Of a DNA stretch of 20,954 nucleotides, positions 7,536 to 14,152 are shown piece after piece. The stretch covers positions 1 through 20,954 of the forward strand of contig DAOOGR010000028.1 in the NCBI GenBank assembly GCA_035415815.1, read 5' to 3'. Within the stretch, counting starts at the first letter, position 1. Each line of letters starts with the position of its first letter. Made by a program: the position numbers and the translations under genes. This DNA comes from Rectinema sp003452735 (lineage in GTDB: Bacteria; Spirochaetota; Spirochaetia; Treponematales; Rectinemataceae). The notes beneath the pieces are model-generated. The model saw only the letters and a list, made by a program, of their open reading frames with translations. It made no database searches and was not told the DNA's origin.

Positions 7536-8747
7536 TTGAAGACAGAGGCTATGCAATCGGTCTTTTGTATTCACAATGCCACTGTCATTGCGGGCTATGC
7601 GCGTATGGACCGCAGTGCTGTGCTTGTGGAGGGAGATTCAATCGCCGATGTCTTTTCTGAGCGGAGATTTGCGCAGAAATCCTTTGGGTCTCAGGTACAT
7701 TTGATCGATGCCGGAGGCGCATGTCTTACTCCTGGGTTAATCGACACCCATCTTCATGGAATTGGGGGCTTTGGCACAGAAGACCTGTCCATCGAATCCA
7801 TTCTTGGAATGAGCAGGATGTTACCAGCCTGGGGAGTGAGCTCTTTTGTCCCTACAATGTATCCCATGGCAGAAGAAGATATGATTCGGGCAATAAGAGC
7901 AGTTGTTTTAGCGATGGGCCATGAAGAGGGAGCTAAGATTATTGGTATCCATATTGAAGGTCCCTTCATCTCGCCTGCACAGCTTGGTGTACAGAGAATA
8001 GAGTTTATCCAGCCCGTTGATCTGGGGCTTATGCAGCGCCTCTGGGATGCATCCGAAGGTCATATTGTCAGCATGACCGTAGCACCTGAACTAAAAGGAA
8101 TGCGTGAACTAGCACTATTCTGCAATCAATTGGGCATTGTGCTTCAAGCAGGCCATACCGATGCCAGTTACGAAAACATGATCGAAGGAATGCAAGCTGG
8201 AATAAGGCACTCTACACACATGTTCAATGCAATGAGTCGGCTGCACCATAGAAACCCCAATGCAGTCGGAGCTATCCTTATCCAGCCAGATTTATCTTGC
8301 GAGATTATAGCGGATGGGCTTCATGTTCACCCTGATCTGATTCGCCTACTTTTCCGAGACAAACCAGAAGGCAATATCGTGCTGGTGACAGACTCGCTAA
8401 AACCGACAAAGCAAGCGGCGAATACTCCCATGTTTGCCAATGATGAAGAAGTCTATTTTGAAAACAACCTCTTCTACAGAGCAAGAGATGGGGTTATTGC
8501 CGGAAGTTCTCTTACAATGATCGAAGGGGTACGAAACTTAGTTAGATTCGGAGTGCCTCTTGAGAGCGCAGTAAAGATGGCAAGCGCAAATCCAGCTCGA
8601 ATATTTAGTCTTGGAAGATGTGGAATGATTAGCCCTGGATATAAGGCGGATCTCGTTCTAGCAGATATGAACTTCGAGGTTCAGATGACAATAATCGATG
8701 GCAAAATAAAATATGACCGAAATGCTTTGGAAAGGGGAATCCTATGA
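7536..8747 (+). CDS. nagA: N-acetylglucosamine-6-phosphate deacetylase
   Basis: Cytoplasmic amidohydrolase that removes acetate from GlcNAc-6-P. Seen: metal-site HLH in PGLIDTHLHG (His72, His74), Glu141 in HIEGPF, His207 (AGHTDA), His228 (HSTHMFNAM) and the catalytic Asp286 (VTDSLKP). Length is 403, versus about 380-400 in the family. The start is uncertain: TTG at 7536 lies 8 bp after the TPR stop with no clear ribosome site, while ATG at 7551 has AGAGG only 2 nt upstream; translational coupling to the TPR gene may explain either. Its stop overlaps the nagB start as ATGA. No ROK kinase or PTS gene for GlcNAc is in the window. Confidence 0.95.
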   Translation: MKTEAMQSVFCIHNATVIAGYARMDRSAVLVEGDSIADVFSERRFAQKSFGSQVHLIDAGGACLTPGLIDTHLHGIGGFGTEDLSIESILGMSRMLPAWGVSSFVPTMYPMAEEDMIRAIRAVVLAMGHEEGAKIIGIHIEGPFISPAQLGVQRIEFIQPVDLGLMQRLWDASEGHIVSMTVAPELKGMRELALFCNQLGIVLQAGHTDASYENMIEGMQAGIRHSTHMFNAMSRLHHRNPNAVGAILIQPDLSCEIIADGLHVHPDLIRLLFRDKPEGNIVLVTDSLKPTKQAANTPMFANDEEVYFENNLFYRARDGVIAGSSLTMIEGVRNLVRFGVPLESAVKMASANPARIFSLGRCGMISPGYKADLVLADMNFEVQMTIIDGKIKYDRNALERGIL

Positions 8748-9547
8748 GAGTTGTAATTCAGCAGAGCTATGAATCGATGTCAAAATGGGCGGCTCATTAT
8801 CTAGTACAGCATATAAATGAACATGGCTCACAGAAGCCATTTGTGCTTGGCCTTCCAACAGGTTCCACCCCGCTCGGAATGTATAGAGAACTGATCAGCC
8901 TTTGCAAAGCCGGAAAGGTCAGTTTTAAAAATGTAATTACATTCAATATGGATGAATATGTTGGCCTTCTGCCAGAACACGAGCAGAGCTACCATCGTTT
9001 TATGTGGGATAATCTTTTTTCTCATATAGATATCGACCCTAAAAATGTACACATTCTCAATGGCATGGCTTCAGACCTACAAAAAGAGTGTGCTGCTTAC
9101 GAAAAAGCGATATGCGATGCCGGTGGAGTCGATCTATTTATCGGAGGCCTCGGTGCAGACGGGCACATCGCCTTCAACGAACCTGGTTCTTCCCTATCAT
9201 CGCGCACAAGGATCAAGACACTCACTCGAGATACAAAGAAAGCCAATGCCCGCTTTTTTGGTGGAGATCCAGATAAAGTCCCTACGCAGGCTCTTACCGT
9301 GGGCGTGGGAACAATAATGGATGCATATGAAGTTATGATTCTTGTATCGGGGACAGAAAAGGCAAGAGCGCTCAAACATGGAATCGAGATGGGCGTAAAC
9401 CATATGTGGACAATAAGCTGCATTCAGCTGCACCCAAAAGCCGTCATAGTCTGTGACGAAGATGCCACAAATGAGTTGCGCGTAGCCACAGTACGCTATT
9501 TCAAGGAGATCGAAGCGCCAAATCTGATAAATTGGAATTTGGATTGA
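8744..9547 (+). CDS. nagB: Glucosamine-6-phosphate deaminase
   Basis: Converts glucosamine-6-P to fructose-6-P and ammonia, completing amino-sugar entry to glycolysis. At 267 residues it matches the E. coli-type enzyme (266). Seen: phosphate loop LPTGSTPLG (37-45), the Asp70-Glu71 pair in NMDEYVG and the catalytic motif GLGADGHIAFNEPGSS with Asp139, His141 and Glu146. The ATG overlaps the nagA stop by 4 bp, with an AAGGGG-type ribosome site a few bases upstream, so both are made from one mRNA. The EamA-type transporter gene starts 30 bp later. Confidence 0.97.
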   Translation: MRVVIQQSYESMSKWAAHYLVQHINEHGSQKPFVLGLPTGSTPLGMYRELISLCKAGKVSFKNVITFNMDEYVGLLPEHEQSYHRFMWDNLFSHIDIDPKNVHILNGMASDLQKECAAYEKAICDAGGVDLFIGGLGADGHIAFNEPGSSLSSRTRIKTLTRDTKKANARFFGGDPDKVPTQALTVGVGTIMDAYEVMILVSGTEKARALKHGIEMGVNHMWTISCIQLHPKAVIVCDEDATNELRVATVRYFKEIEAPNLINWNLD

Positions 9548-9560
9548 AGCTGGAAACATC

Positions 9561-9580
9561 AGCTTAGGTGAGCTTAGGTG
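9561..9580 (+). repeat. Tandem 10 bp duplication at a start codon
   Basis: Two exact copies of AGCTTAGGTG (9561-9570, 9571-9580). Copy 1 supplies an AGGTGA ribosome site 6 nt before GTG 9578, which lies at the end of copy 2. Copy 2 in turn supplies AGGTGA 8 nt before ATG 9590. The two starts are in the same frame. Confidence 0.85.
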
Positions 9581-10456
9581 AAAAATCTTATGAGAAGCGA
9601 TATCAAAGGCATAATGGCCATGGTGGTAACTTCTGTCTGTTGGAGTTTGAGTGGCCTTTTTATAAAACTCATAGATTGGCATCCCATTACGATTGCTGGA
9701 GCAAGAAGCTTTATTGCTACCCTTTTTATTCTTGCGGTGGTGCGTAGGCCAAAACTAAGCTTCGACAAGAACCAAATCGTTGCCGCGATATCCTATTCAT
9801 GCACCATGCTCTTATTTGTCTATGCGAACAAGAATACAACAAGCGCCAATGCTATTCTTCTGCAATATGGTTCGCCAGTCTATGTAATGCTTCTTTCAGG
9901 TATTATGCTTAAAGAAAAGCCTCTTCCTGAGCAGATAGGTGCACTGATTGCGATTGTAATAGGGATGTGCTTATTCTTTGCCGATTCGCTCAGCCTTGGT
10001 CATTTGAATGGCGATATCGCGGCGGTCTTGGCAGGTATGACTTTTGCAATCCATACGCTATTTATGCGACGACAGAAGGAAGGCTCGCCTATTGAGTCGC
10101 TGCTTATATCCCATGGTATGACAGCCATCATTTCGCTTTTGATTTCTATTTTCCTGCCTCCGCCTATTATCAGCAAAAGGTCTGTGGCCGCTATTTTTGG
10201 TCTTGGTATAGTCCAAATAGGTTTTGCAGCGGTGTTTTTCAGTTATGCGATAAAGCGCATAAGCGCCATCCAGAGTTCTCTTATATCCATAATCGAACCA
10301 GCTTTAAATCCTGTGTGGGTTTATCTGGCCATTGGCGAAAAGCCTTCGAGATTGGCTATATTAGGCGGAGTTATAATCATTTCTGCGGTAGTTATATCTT
10401 CGATATTTAGTGTCTCTCGCAGCTCGCGAGCCCTGAGCATAGATAGAGAAGAATAG
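9578..10456 (+). CDS. EamA/DMT-family transporter
   Basis: Drug/metabolite transporter superfamily protein, 292 residues, with ten predicted hydrophobic helices in two EamA halves (about 10-135 and 147-282). Typical family features are VTSVCWSLSGLFIKL near the N-terminus, NTTSANAILLQYGSPV in helix 4 (about 85-100) and, in the second half, FFSYAIKRISAIQSSLISIIEP. The substrate is unknown; position after nagAB suggests a metabolite of amino-sugar use, or an unrelated passenger. Two starts compete: GTG 9578 and ATG 9590, each with its own AGGTGA site from a short tandem duplication. The stop codon lies in another short tandem repeat. Confidence 0.85.
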   Translation: MKNLMRSDIKGIMAMVVTSVCWSLSGLFIKLIDWHPITIAGARSFIATLFILAVVRRPKLSFDKNQIVAAISYSCTMLLFVYANKNTTSANAILLQYGSPVYVMLLSGIMLKEKPLPEQIGALIAIVIGMCLFFADSLSLGHLNGDIAAVLAGMTFAIHTLFMRRQKEGSPIESLLISHGMTAIISLLISIFLPPPIISKRSVAAIFGLGIVQIGFAAVFFSYAIKRISAIQSSLISIIEPALNPVWVYLAIGEKPSRLAILGGVIIISAVVISSIFSVSRSSRALSIDREE

Positions 10457-10473
10457 ATAGAGAAGCATAGATA
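10439..10473 (+). repeat. 14 bp tandem repeat across the transporter stop codon
   Basis: ATAGATAGAGAAG at 10439-10451 recurs exactly at 10453-10465, and a partial third copy, ATAGATA, follows at 10467-10473. The period is 14 bp. The TAG stop of the EamA-type gene (10454-10456) is inside copy 2. Because 14 is not a multiple of three, copy gain or loss would change the reading frame at the C-terminus. Confidence 0.75.
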
Positions 10474-10620
10474 TAGGAGTATAAAGCGATCTTGCATAGG
10501 GCTAGACATCGATAAAGCTATATAAAGCAAATAATTGTGCTGTTGGCTAGTCAAGATGCCAATAATTTATTTTGCTGATATGACTGCGAATATGAATCAA
10601 GGAGGCTGAAGCTAAAAGCT

Positions 10621-11229
10621 ATGAGGCAGAGTTTTCTTTCCATTACAATCCTGCTCATTCTAATTACCGATCCTTTAGGGAATATTCCCCTTTTTATTGC
10701 ATCCTTGAGGCATGTACCTAAGGAACGTCGTCCGGAGGTAATCTTGCGCGAGTGTCTCATCGCTTTTCTGGTTTTGGTGGGATTTCTTTTCTTTGGTGAG
10801 ATATTCTTAAGCGCTCTGAATCTATCGGATGATATCTTGCGTATATCGGGTGGGGTAATCCTTTTTTTGATTGCTCTGAACATGATTTTCCCAGGAACTG
10901 GCGGGAAGCTTGTCGAAGATGAAATCGAGGGCGAGCCATTTATTGTGCCTGTTGCAATTCCATTGATTGCAGGGCCAAGCGCCATTACCTATGTAATGCT
11001 CTTAATGAAGTCCGATCCTTCGCGGGCGCTTGAATGGGTTGGAGCGATATTCATAGCTATTCTGGTAACGATGGTAGCGTTTTTTATGTCGAACAAATTG
11101 AAAGAGTGGCTTGGCCCAAGGGCTCTTTCGGCAATCGAGAGACTTATGGGTTTGGTGTTGACCGCAATTGCGATCGATATGCTCCTTAGCGGGCTTTTGC
11201 AATATCTGAGTAGTGTTCAGAATCTTTGA
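10621..11229 (+). CDS. MarC/YhgN-family integral membrane protein
   Basis: Six-helix inner-membrane protein of the MarC (UPF0056) family, 202 residues; molecular function is unknown in the family. Characteristic sequences: ITDPLGNIPLFIA (about 16-28), ILRISGGVILFLIALNMI in the third helix and VPVAIPLIAGPSAI (about 109-122), which is the family's most conserved stretch. AAGGAGG (10599-10605) is the best ribosome site but is 15 nt from the ATG, and no better in-frame start lies between. A weak promoter (TTGGCT, 17 bp, TTTATT) ends at about 10571. It stands alone, convergent with the acylphosphatase gene. Confidence 0.85.
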   Translation: MRQSFLSITILLILITDPLGNIPLFIASLRHVPKERRPEVILRECLIAFLVLVGFLFFGEIFLSALNLSDDILRISGGVILFLIALNMIFPGTGGKLVEDEIEGEPFIVPVAIPLIAGPSAITYVMLLMKSDPSRALEWVGAIFIAILVTMVAFFMSNKLKEWLGPRALSAIERLMGLVLTAIAIDMLLSGLLQYLSSVQNL

Positions 11230-11319
11230 CATATTTTAAATTACGGCATATTGTTCTAACCTTAATCTCAAATGTTCCTCAAAAAACAGAGCTACATCAA
11301 ACCTTGGCAATAGGAATAA

Positions 11320-11592
11320 TCAGAAGGCTACCGAAAACCTTGTGTAGTTGCCCCTTGGCACCTCATCGGTCTTTAGGACTTGATCGACACGCGCCGCAGC
11401 AGGACCCACCTGAAGCCAAGAATAGAACTGCTCTAGGGCTTCAGGTTCGCCCTCTGCCCATACTTCCACATCACCATCCTCGTTATTTCGTACCCAGCCT
11501 TTTAACCCTAATCTCTCAGCACGAATCACCGCGGACATACGAAAGCCAACGCCTTGGACTTCGCCCTTTATTATCGCATGAAATGCTTTCAT
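11320..11592 (-). CDS. acyP: Acylphosphatase
   Basis: Small cytoplasmic enzyme that hydrolyses acyl phosphates such as acetyl phosphate or 1,3-bisphosphoglycerate. The 90-residue length is typical. The signature GEVQGVGFR holds the catalytic Arg18, and GWVRN holds the catalytic Asn36. Ribosome site AGGAAG lies 6 nt before ATG. It starts 24 bp after the stop of the MFS permease gene on the same strand and is probably its operon partner, so it may share the control of that operon by the LacI-family protein. Confidence 0.95.
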   Translation of the reverse strand: MKAFHAIIKGEVQGVGFRMSAVIRAERLGLKGWVRNNEDGDVEVWAEGEPEALEQFYSWLQVGPAAARVDQVLKTDEVPRGNYTRFSVAF

Positions 11593-11616
11593 GCTACGCT
11601 TCCTATCCTATATAAG

Positions 11617-12825
11617 TCAAAGCTCCGATATACTATTACTTTTTTGCTCTTGGGCGCGCACAAGCAAGATATTGAGAACGACCATAAGAAGCGAAAAGAA
11701 TGCATAAATTGCAAAGCCTGTACGAATTCCCCACCCTGTCGAGATAGCCGACATCATGTATGGAAATAAAAATCCACCTATGCCACCACCCATTGCTGCA
11801 AAACCTACGGCCTCGCTTTGAGCTTGAGGGAAAGAATCACCAATAATACTCATTATGGTGGGATAGATAATAGAGCAACCAAAACCAGCAAAAATAACCA
11901 TAATACCAGCGACCGCACTCGCAATCCTTCCATCTCCAATAAAACCGATTATATTGAAAGCGATCAAAGAAATGGCCATCAGTGTCGATAGAGCTATCAA
12001 AATTCTTTCTCTTTTAATTGATTTCTGAATTATTGGAATTCCAAAACGCCCCATTAGCAGCCCAGCCCAGAATAGAGAGACCATAAAGGAGCCCGTAGGT
12101 ATGGGGGCTTTGAAAACACTCACAAAATATTCTGCAATCCAGTTAGAGATACCAAGTTCCACTCCTACATAGACAAACAAGGCAAAAAATCCAAGCCAAT
12201 AAATCGACTGCTGAAAAAGATCACGCCTCGATCTATTGGTTATGCGTGCCCTGTCTTTGCCAAGGAATCTTAAAGGCATAAATTGCATAAAAATTGCTAG
12301 GCCAATAAATAATATGCCTATGATCCGGTATACAAGAGTCCACTCCAAGTTAGCGCTTATCAAGATAGCTATTATAAGAGGTCCAACTACGGCTCCAATT
12401 GAAAAAGCACCATGCATTAGGCTCATAGCCTTTCCGCCTCCAGGACCTTCCATGCGGAGTACCGCCCAGTCTACCGCAATTTCGATTCCACCCTGACCTA
12501 CTCCAATTATAAAGTAGAGCATCATGTTGAGCCACGCGATAGGGGTTCTGGCGAAGAGTTCTAGTCCACAACAAATAAGGATCAGCGATAGGGAAATTGT
12601 TAGGCGGATCCCAAGGAACGGGAAAAGGATTCCCGCAAGATAGCTCGATAGGAAATATCCAATCGAACCCGCAGCTATAACTATTCCCGCAGTCATATAA
12701 GACCAGCCGAATTCTGCAAAAATTTTTGGAAGCGTTGCTCCTATGACTGTCATGGAAATACCAAACAAGGCAAAGATACTAAAGAGGCTTATGTAGAGGG
12801 GCAAAAAGCGTTTTTCGACAAGCAT
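11617..12825 (-). CDS. MFS transporter, sugar-permease (FucP-like) type
   Basis: Inner-membrane transporter of 402 residues with twelve predicted helices in two halves, split by a basic loop (about 192-205, KDRARITNRSRR). Features reminiscent of FucP-like sugar:H+ symporters are the charged GGIEIAVDWAV segment in helix 4 (about 111-121) and YVGVELGISNWIAEY in helix 7 (about 219-233). A divergent LacI-family regulator supports a carbohydrate substrate, which cannot be named. The ATG has no Shine-Dalgarno, and a -10-like CACAAT ends 8 nt upstream, so the mRNA may be nearly leaderless. Acylphosphatase follows 24 bp downstream. Confidence 0.85.
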   Translation of the reverse strand: MLVEKRFLPLYISLFSIFALFGISMTVIGATLPKIFAEFGWSYMTAGIVIAAGSIGYFLSSYLAGILFPFLGIRLTISLSLILICCGLELFARTPIAWLNMMLYFIIGVGQGGIEIAVDWAVLRMEGPGGGKAMSLMHGAFSIGAVVGPLIIAILISANLEWTLVYRIIGILFIGLAIFMQFMPLRFLGKDRARITNRSRRDLFQQSIYWLGFFALFVYVGVELGISNWIAEYFVSVFKAPIPTGSFMVSLFWAGLLMGRFGIPIIQKSIKRERILIALSTLMAISLIAFNIIGFIGDGRIASAVAGIMVIFAGFGCSIIYPTIMSIIGDSFPQAQSEAVGFAAMGGGIGGFLFPYMMSAISTGWGIRTGFAIYAFFSLLMVVLNILLVRAQEQKSNSISEL

Positions 12826-12833
12826 GATGCTAC

Positions 12834-12863
12834 ATTGTGCGATATTCGTTCAGTCGTCGTCAA
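12834..12863 (-). promoter_or_regulatory. Candidate promoter of MFS-acyP, near-leaderless
   Basis: Minus strand: -35 TTGACG (12858-12863), an 18 bp spacer and -10 CACAAT (12834-12839). The start codon of the permease begins 8 nt after the -10, so the leader would be about 1-2 nt, and no ribosome site is seen. The same TTGACG -35 appears before tpx and the GT4 gene. Confidence 0.45.
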
Positions 12864-12888
12864 TAAGAGGCTAAAGACGGCGATGCGA

Positions 12889-12915
12889 TTGGTTTCGCCA
12901 AAATTTGTCGAACAA
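12889..12915. promoter_or_regulatory. Possible LacI-family operator region
   Basis: Two small inverted repeats sit side by side in the divergent gap: TTGG-5-CCAA (12889-12901) and TTGT-3-ACAA (12905-12915, close to the TTGTTCGAACAA-like dyads that LacI-family proteins favour but one base short). Arms are only 4 bp, so this is weak evidence; location between regulator and target is the main argument. Confidence 0.25.
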
Positions 12916-12968
12916 GCCCTAAGCATAATCTCTAGATGAAAACCTTTTCAGAGGCTATGATAAAATAA

Positions 12969-13970
12969 ATGACTAGCATCAAAGATATTGCCAGACTTGC
13001 TGGCGTCTCACCTTCTACCGTTTCGCGCGTCCTAAACGAAAGAGAATATGTGCGCGATGAGGTACGCCAACGCGTGCTCAGCATTGTCAAAGAAAAAGGA
13101 TACGTGCAGAACAATGTAGCGCGGTCTATGGTACTCAAGAGAAGCTTTACGATTGGCGTGGTTATCCCTCATCTGTTCAATATGTTTCAGAGGCAGCTCT
13201 TTGCTTCGATGGAATTCTTTCTTGAGCAGCGAGGTTATAAAACCCAGTTCTTTTTCATTCGATGGTCTGAAGCCAGCGAACAAGCATTTCTGCGCCGCCT
13301 CAAGAGCGAGACACTAGATGGCATTATATTCATCCATGAGCTCTATAGCCCAGCGGTCTATCAACATATCCAAGAGAGGGGCTTACCTGTAGCGCTCTGC
13401 ACCTTCGAAAAGGATCAATTCGATTTTCCTGCGGTTCACATAGAAGAAGAGGCTTCCGCTGCTCTGGCGACCGAATACCTTATACAGAGAGGACATCGCA
13501 ATATCGGGCTCATTACAGGAGGGCATTTCAGTTTTGGCAAACAGCGAGAGGAAGGCTATCGACAAGCACTCAAGGCACACGGCATTCCTTGCAATCCAGA
13601 GCTCATGGTTCGCGTTCCTTCCTACAACCCCGAGGCTGGCCGCTCGGGTATGATAACACTATTGACTAGGAAATTGCCCATGACGGCGGTGTTTGCTGCT
13701 ACCGACGAGTTGGCGATAGGAGCGATAAAAGCGCTTTATGATTCGGGCATTAGGGTGCCCGAAGAGGTTAGCGTAATCGGTCTCGACGATATCGATATTT
13801 CTACCTTTACGACTCCTGCCTTAACCACTGTCCGTCAGCCGATCTTCGAGATGGGCAAGAAGAGCGCCGATCTAGTATGCGATTGGATTGCTCGTGGGCA
13901 CATGCAAGAGAAAGTAGAGCTTTTTTCGACGACAATCGTCGAGCGCGAATCAGTTCGCTCTCTGGCTTAG
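12969..13970 (+). CDS. LacI/GalR-family transcriptional regulator
   Basis: 333-residue repressor-type regulator. The N-terminal helix-turn-helix is textbook (IKDIARLAGVSPSTVSRVLN, residues 4-23), followed by the hinge region and a periplasmic-binding-protein-like sensor domain that starts near RSFTIGVVIP (about 58-67) and ends with the family pattern VIGLDDIDIS and LTTVRQP (about 270-294). It binds a small ligand, probably a sugar or sugar phosphate. Divergent from the MFS-acyP pair, which is its likely target. The N-terminal motif fixes the ATG. AGAGG is 14 nt upstream, too far for a normal site, and TATGAT ends 7 nt before the ATG. Confidence 0.95.
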   Translation: MTSIKDIARLAGVSPSTVSRVLNEREYVRDEVRQRVLSIVKEKGYVQNNVARSMVLKRSFTIGVVIPHLFNMFQRQLFASMEFFLEQRGYKTQFFFIRWSEASEQAFLRRLKSETLDGIIFIHELYSPAVYQHIQERGLPVALCTFEKDQFDFPAVHIEEEASAALATEYLIQRGHRNIGLITGGHFSFGKQREEGYRQALKAHGIPCNPELMVRVPSYNPEAGRSGMITLLTRKLPMTAVFAATDELAIGAIKALYDSGIRVPEEVSVIGLDDIDISTFTTPALTTVRQPIFEMGKKSADLVCDWIARGHMQEKVELFSTTIVERESVRSLA

Positions 13971-14093
13971 AGTGATTTGAATCCTCAGTAGCTCAAAGCC
14001 TTAAAAGGCCCTCGAAAAGACTTTTGGAAAGGCCTTCGGACAAGTCCAGAAAAGCTCTCAAAAAGGCTCAAAGTTCTGAACTGTTATTATCTT

Positions 14094-14112
14094 TTTGCAA
14101 ACCACTTGCAGA
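14094..14112. promoter_or_regulatory. Upstream metal-regulator box (box 1) of znuA
   Basis: TTTGCAAACCACTTGCAGA shares 15 of 19 bases with box 2, 40 bp downstream, and keeps 6 of 9 dyad pairs. It covers the -35 region of the znuA promoter (TTGCAG 14106-14111). A candidate site for the Fur-family protein encoded in the same cluster. Confidence 0.55.
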
Positions 14113-14134
14113 AACCTCTTCTTCTTGGTATATT
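14106..14134 (+). promoter_or_regulatory. Candidate promoter of znuACB, leaderless design
   Basis: -35-like TTGCAG (14106-14111, poor), a 17 bp spacer and -10 TATATT (14129-14134). The ATG at 14141 begins 6 nt after the -10, which puts the predicted transcription start at the start codon. No Shine-Dalgarno precedes the ATG. Box 1 covers the -35 and box 2 covers the start. Confidence 0.45.
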
Positions 14135-14152
14135 TTGCAAATGATTTGCAAA
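14134..14152. promoter_or_regulatory. Perfect 9-1-9 palindrome (box 2), likely Zur-type operator
   Basis: TTTGCAAAT-G-ATTTGCAAA is a perfect 19 bp odd palindrome, a layout common for Fur/Zur/Mur boxes. It begins at the last base of the -10 and contains the znuA ATG (14141-14143). A bound dimer would block the polymerase at the start site. The nearby Fur-family gene is the natural candidate regulator; direct binding is inferred. Confidence 0.7.

Noticed and set aside
9197..9682. 161-codon open frame on the minus strand across nagB and the EamA-type gene start
   Set aside because: Antisense shadow of nagB with its conserved motifs; no family features of its own.
10551..10985. 144-codon open frame on the minus strand opposite the MarC-family gene
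   Set aside because: Opposite a gene with clear family motifs; Arg/Lys/Ser-rich translation typical of antisense frames of membrane protein genes.
13998..14082. Small hairpins after the LacI gene (GCCTT-AA-AAGGC; AGTTC-T-GAACT followed by a T-rich tract)
   Set aside because: Stems are 4-5 bp with loops too small for a stable hairpin; not enough for a terminator call.
14024..14140. Extension of the znuA reading frame upstream to a TTG at 14024
   Set aside because: The 39 extra codons are Lys/Ser-rich and precede an ordinary signal sequence that begins at ATG 14141; they also overlay the operator and promoter elements.
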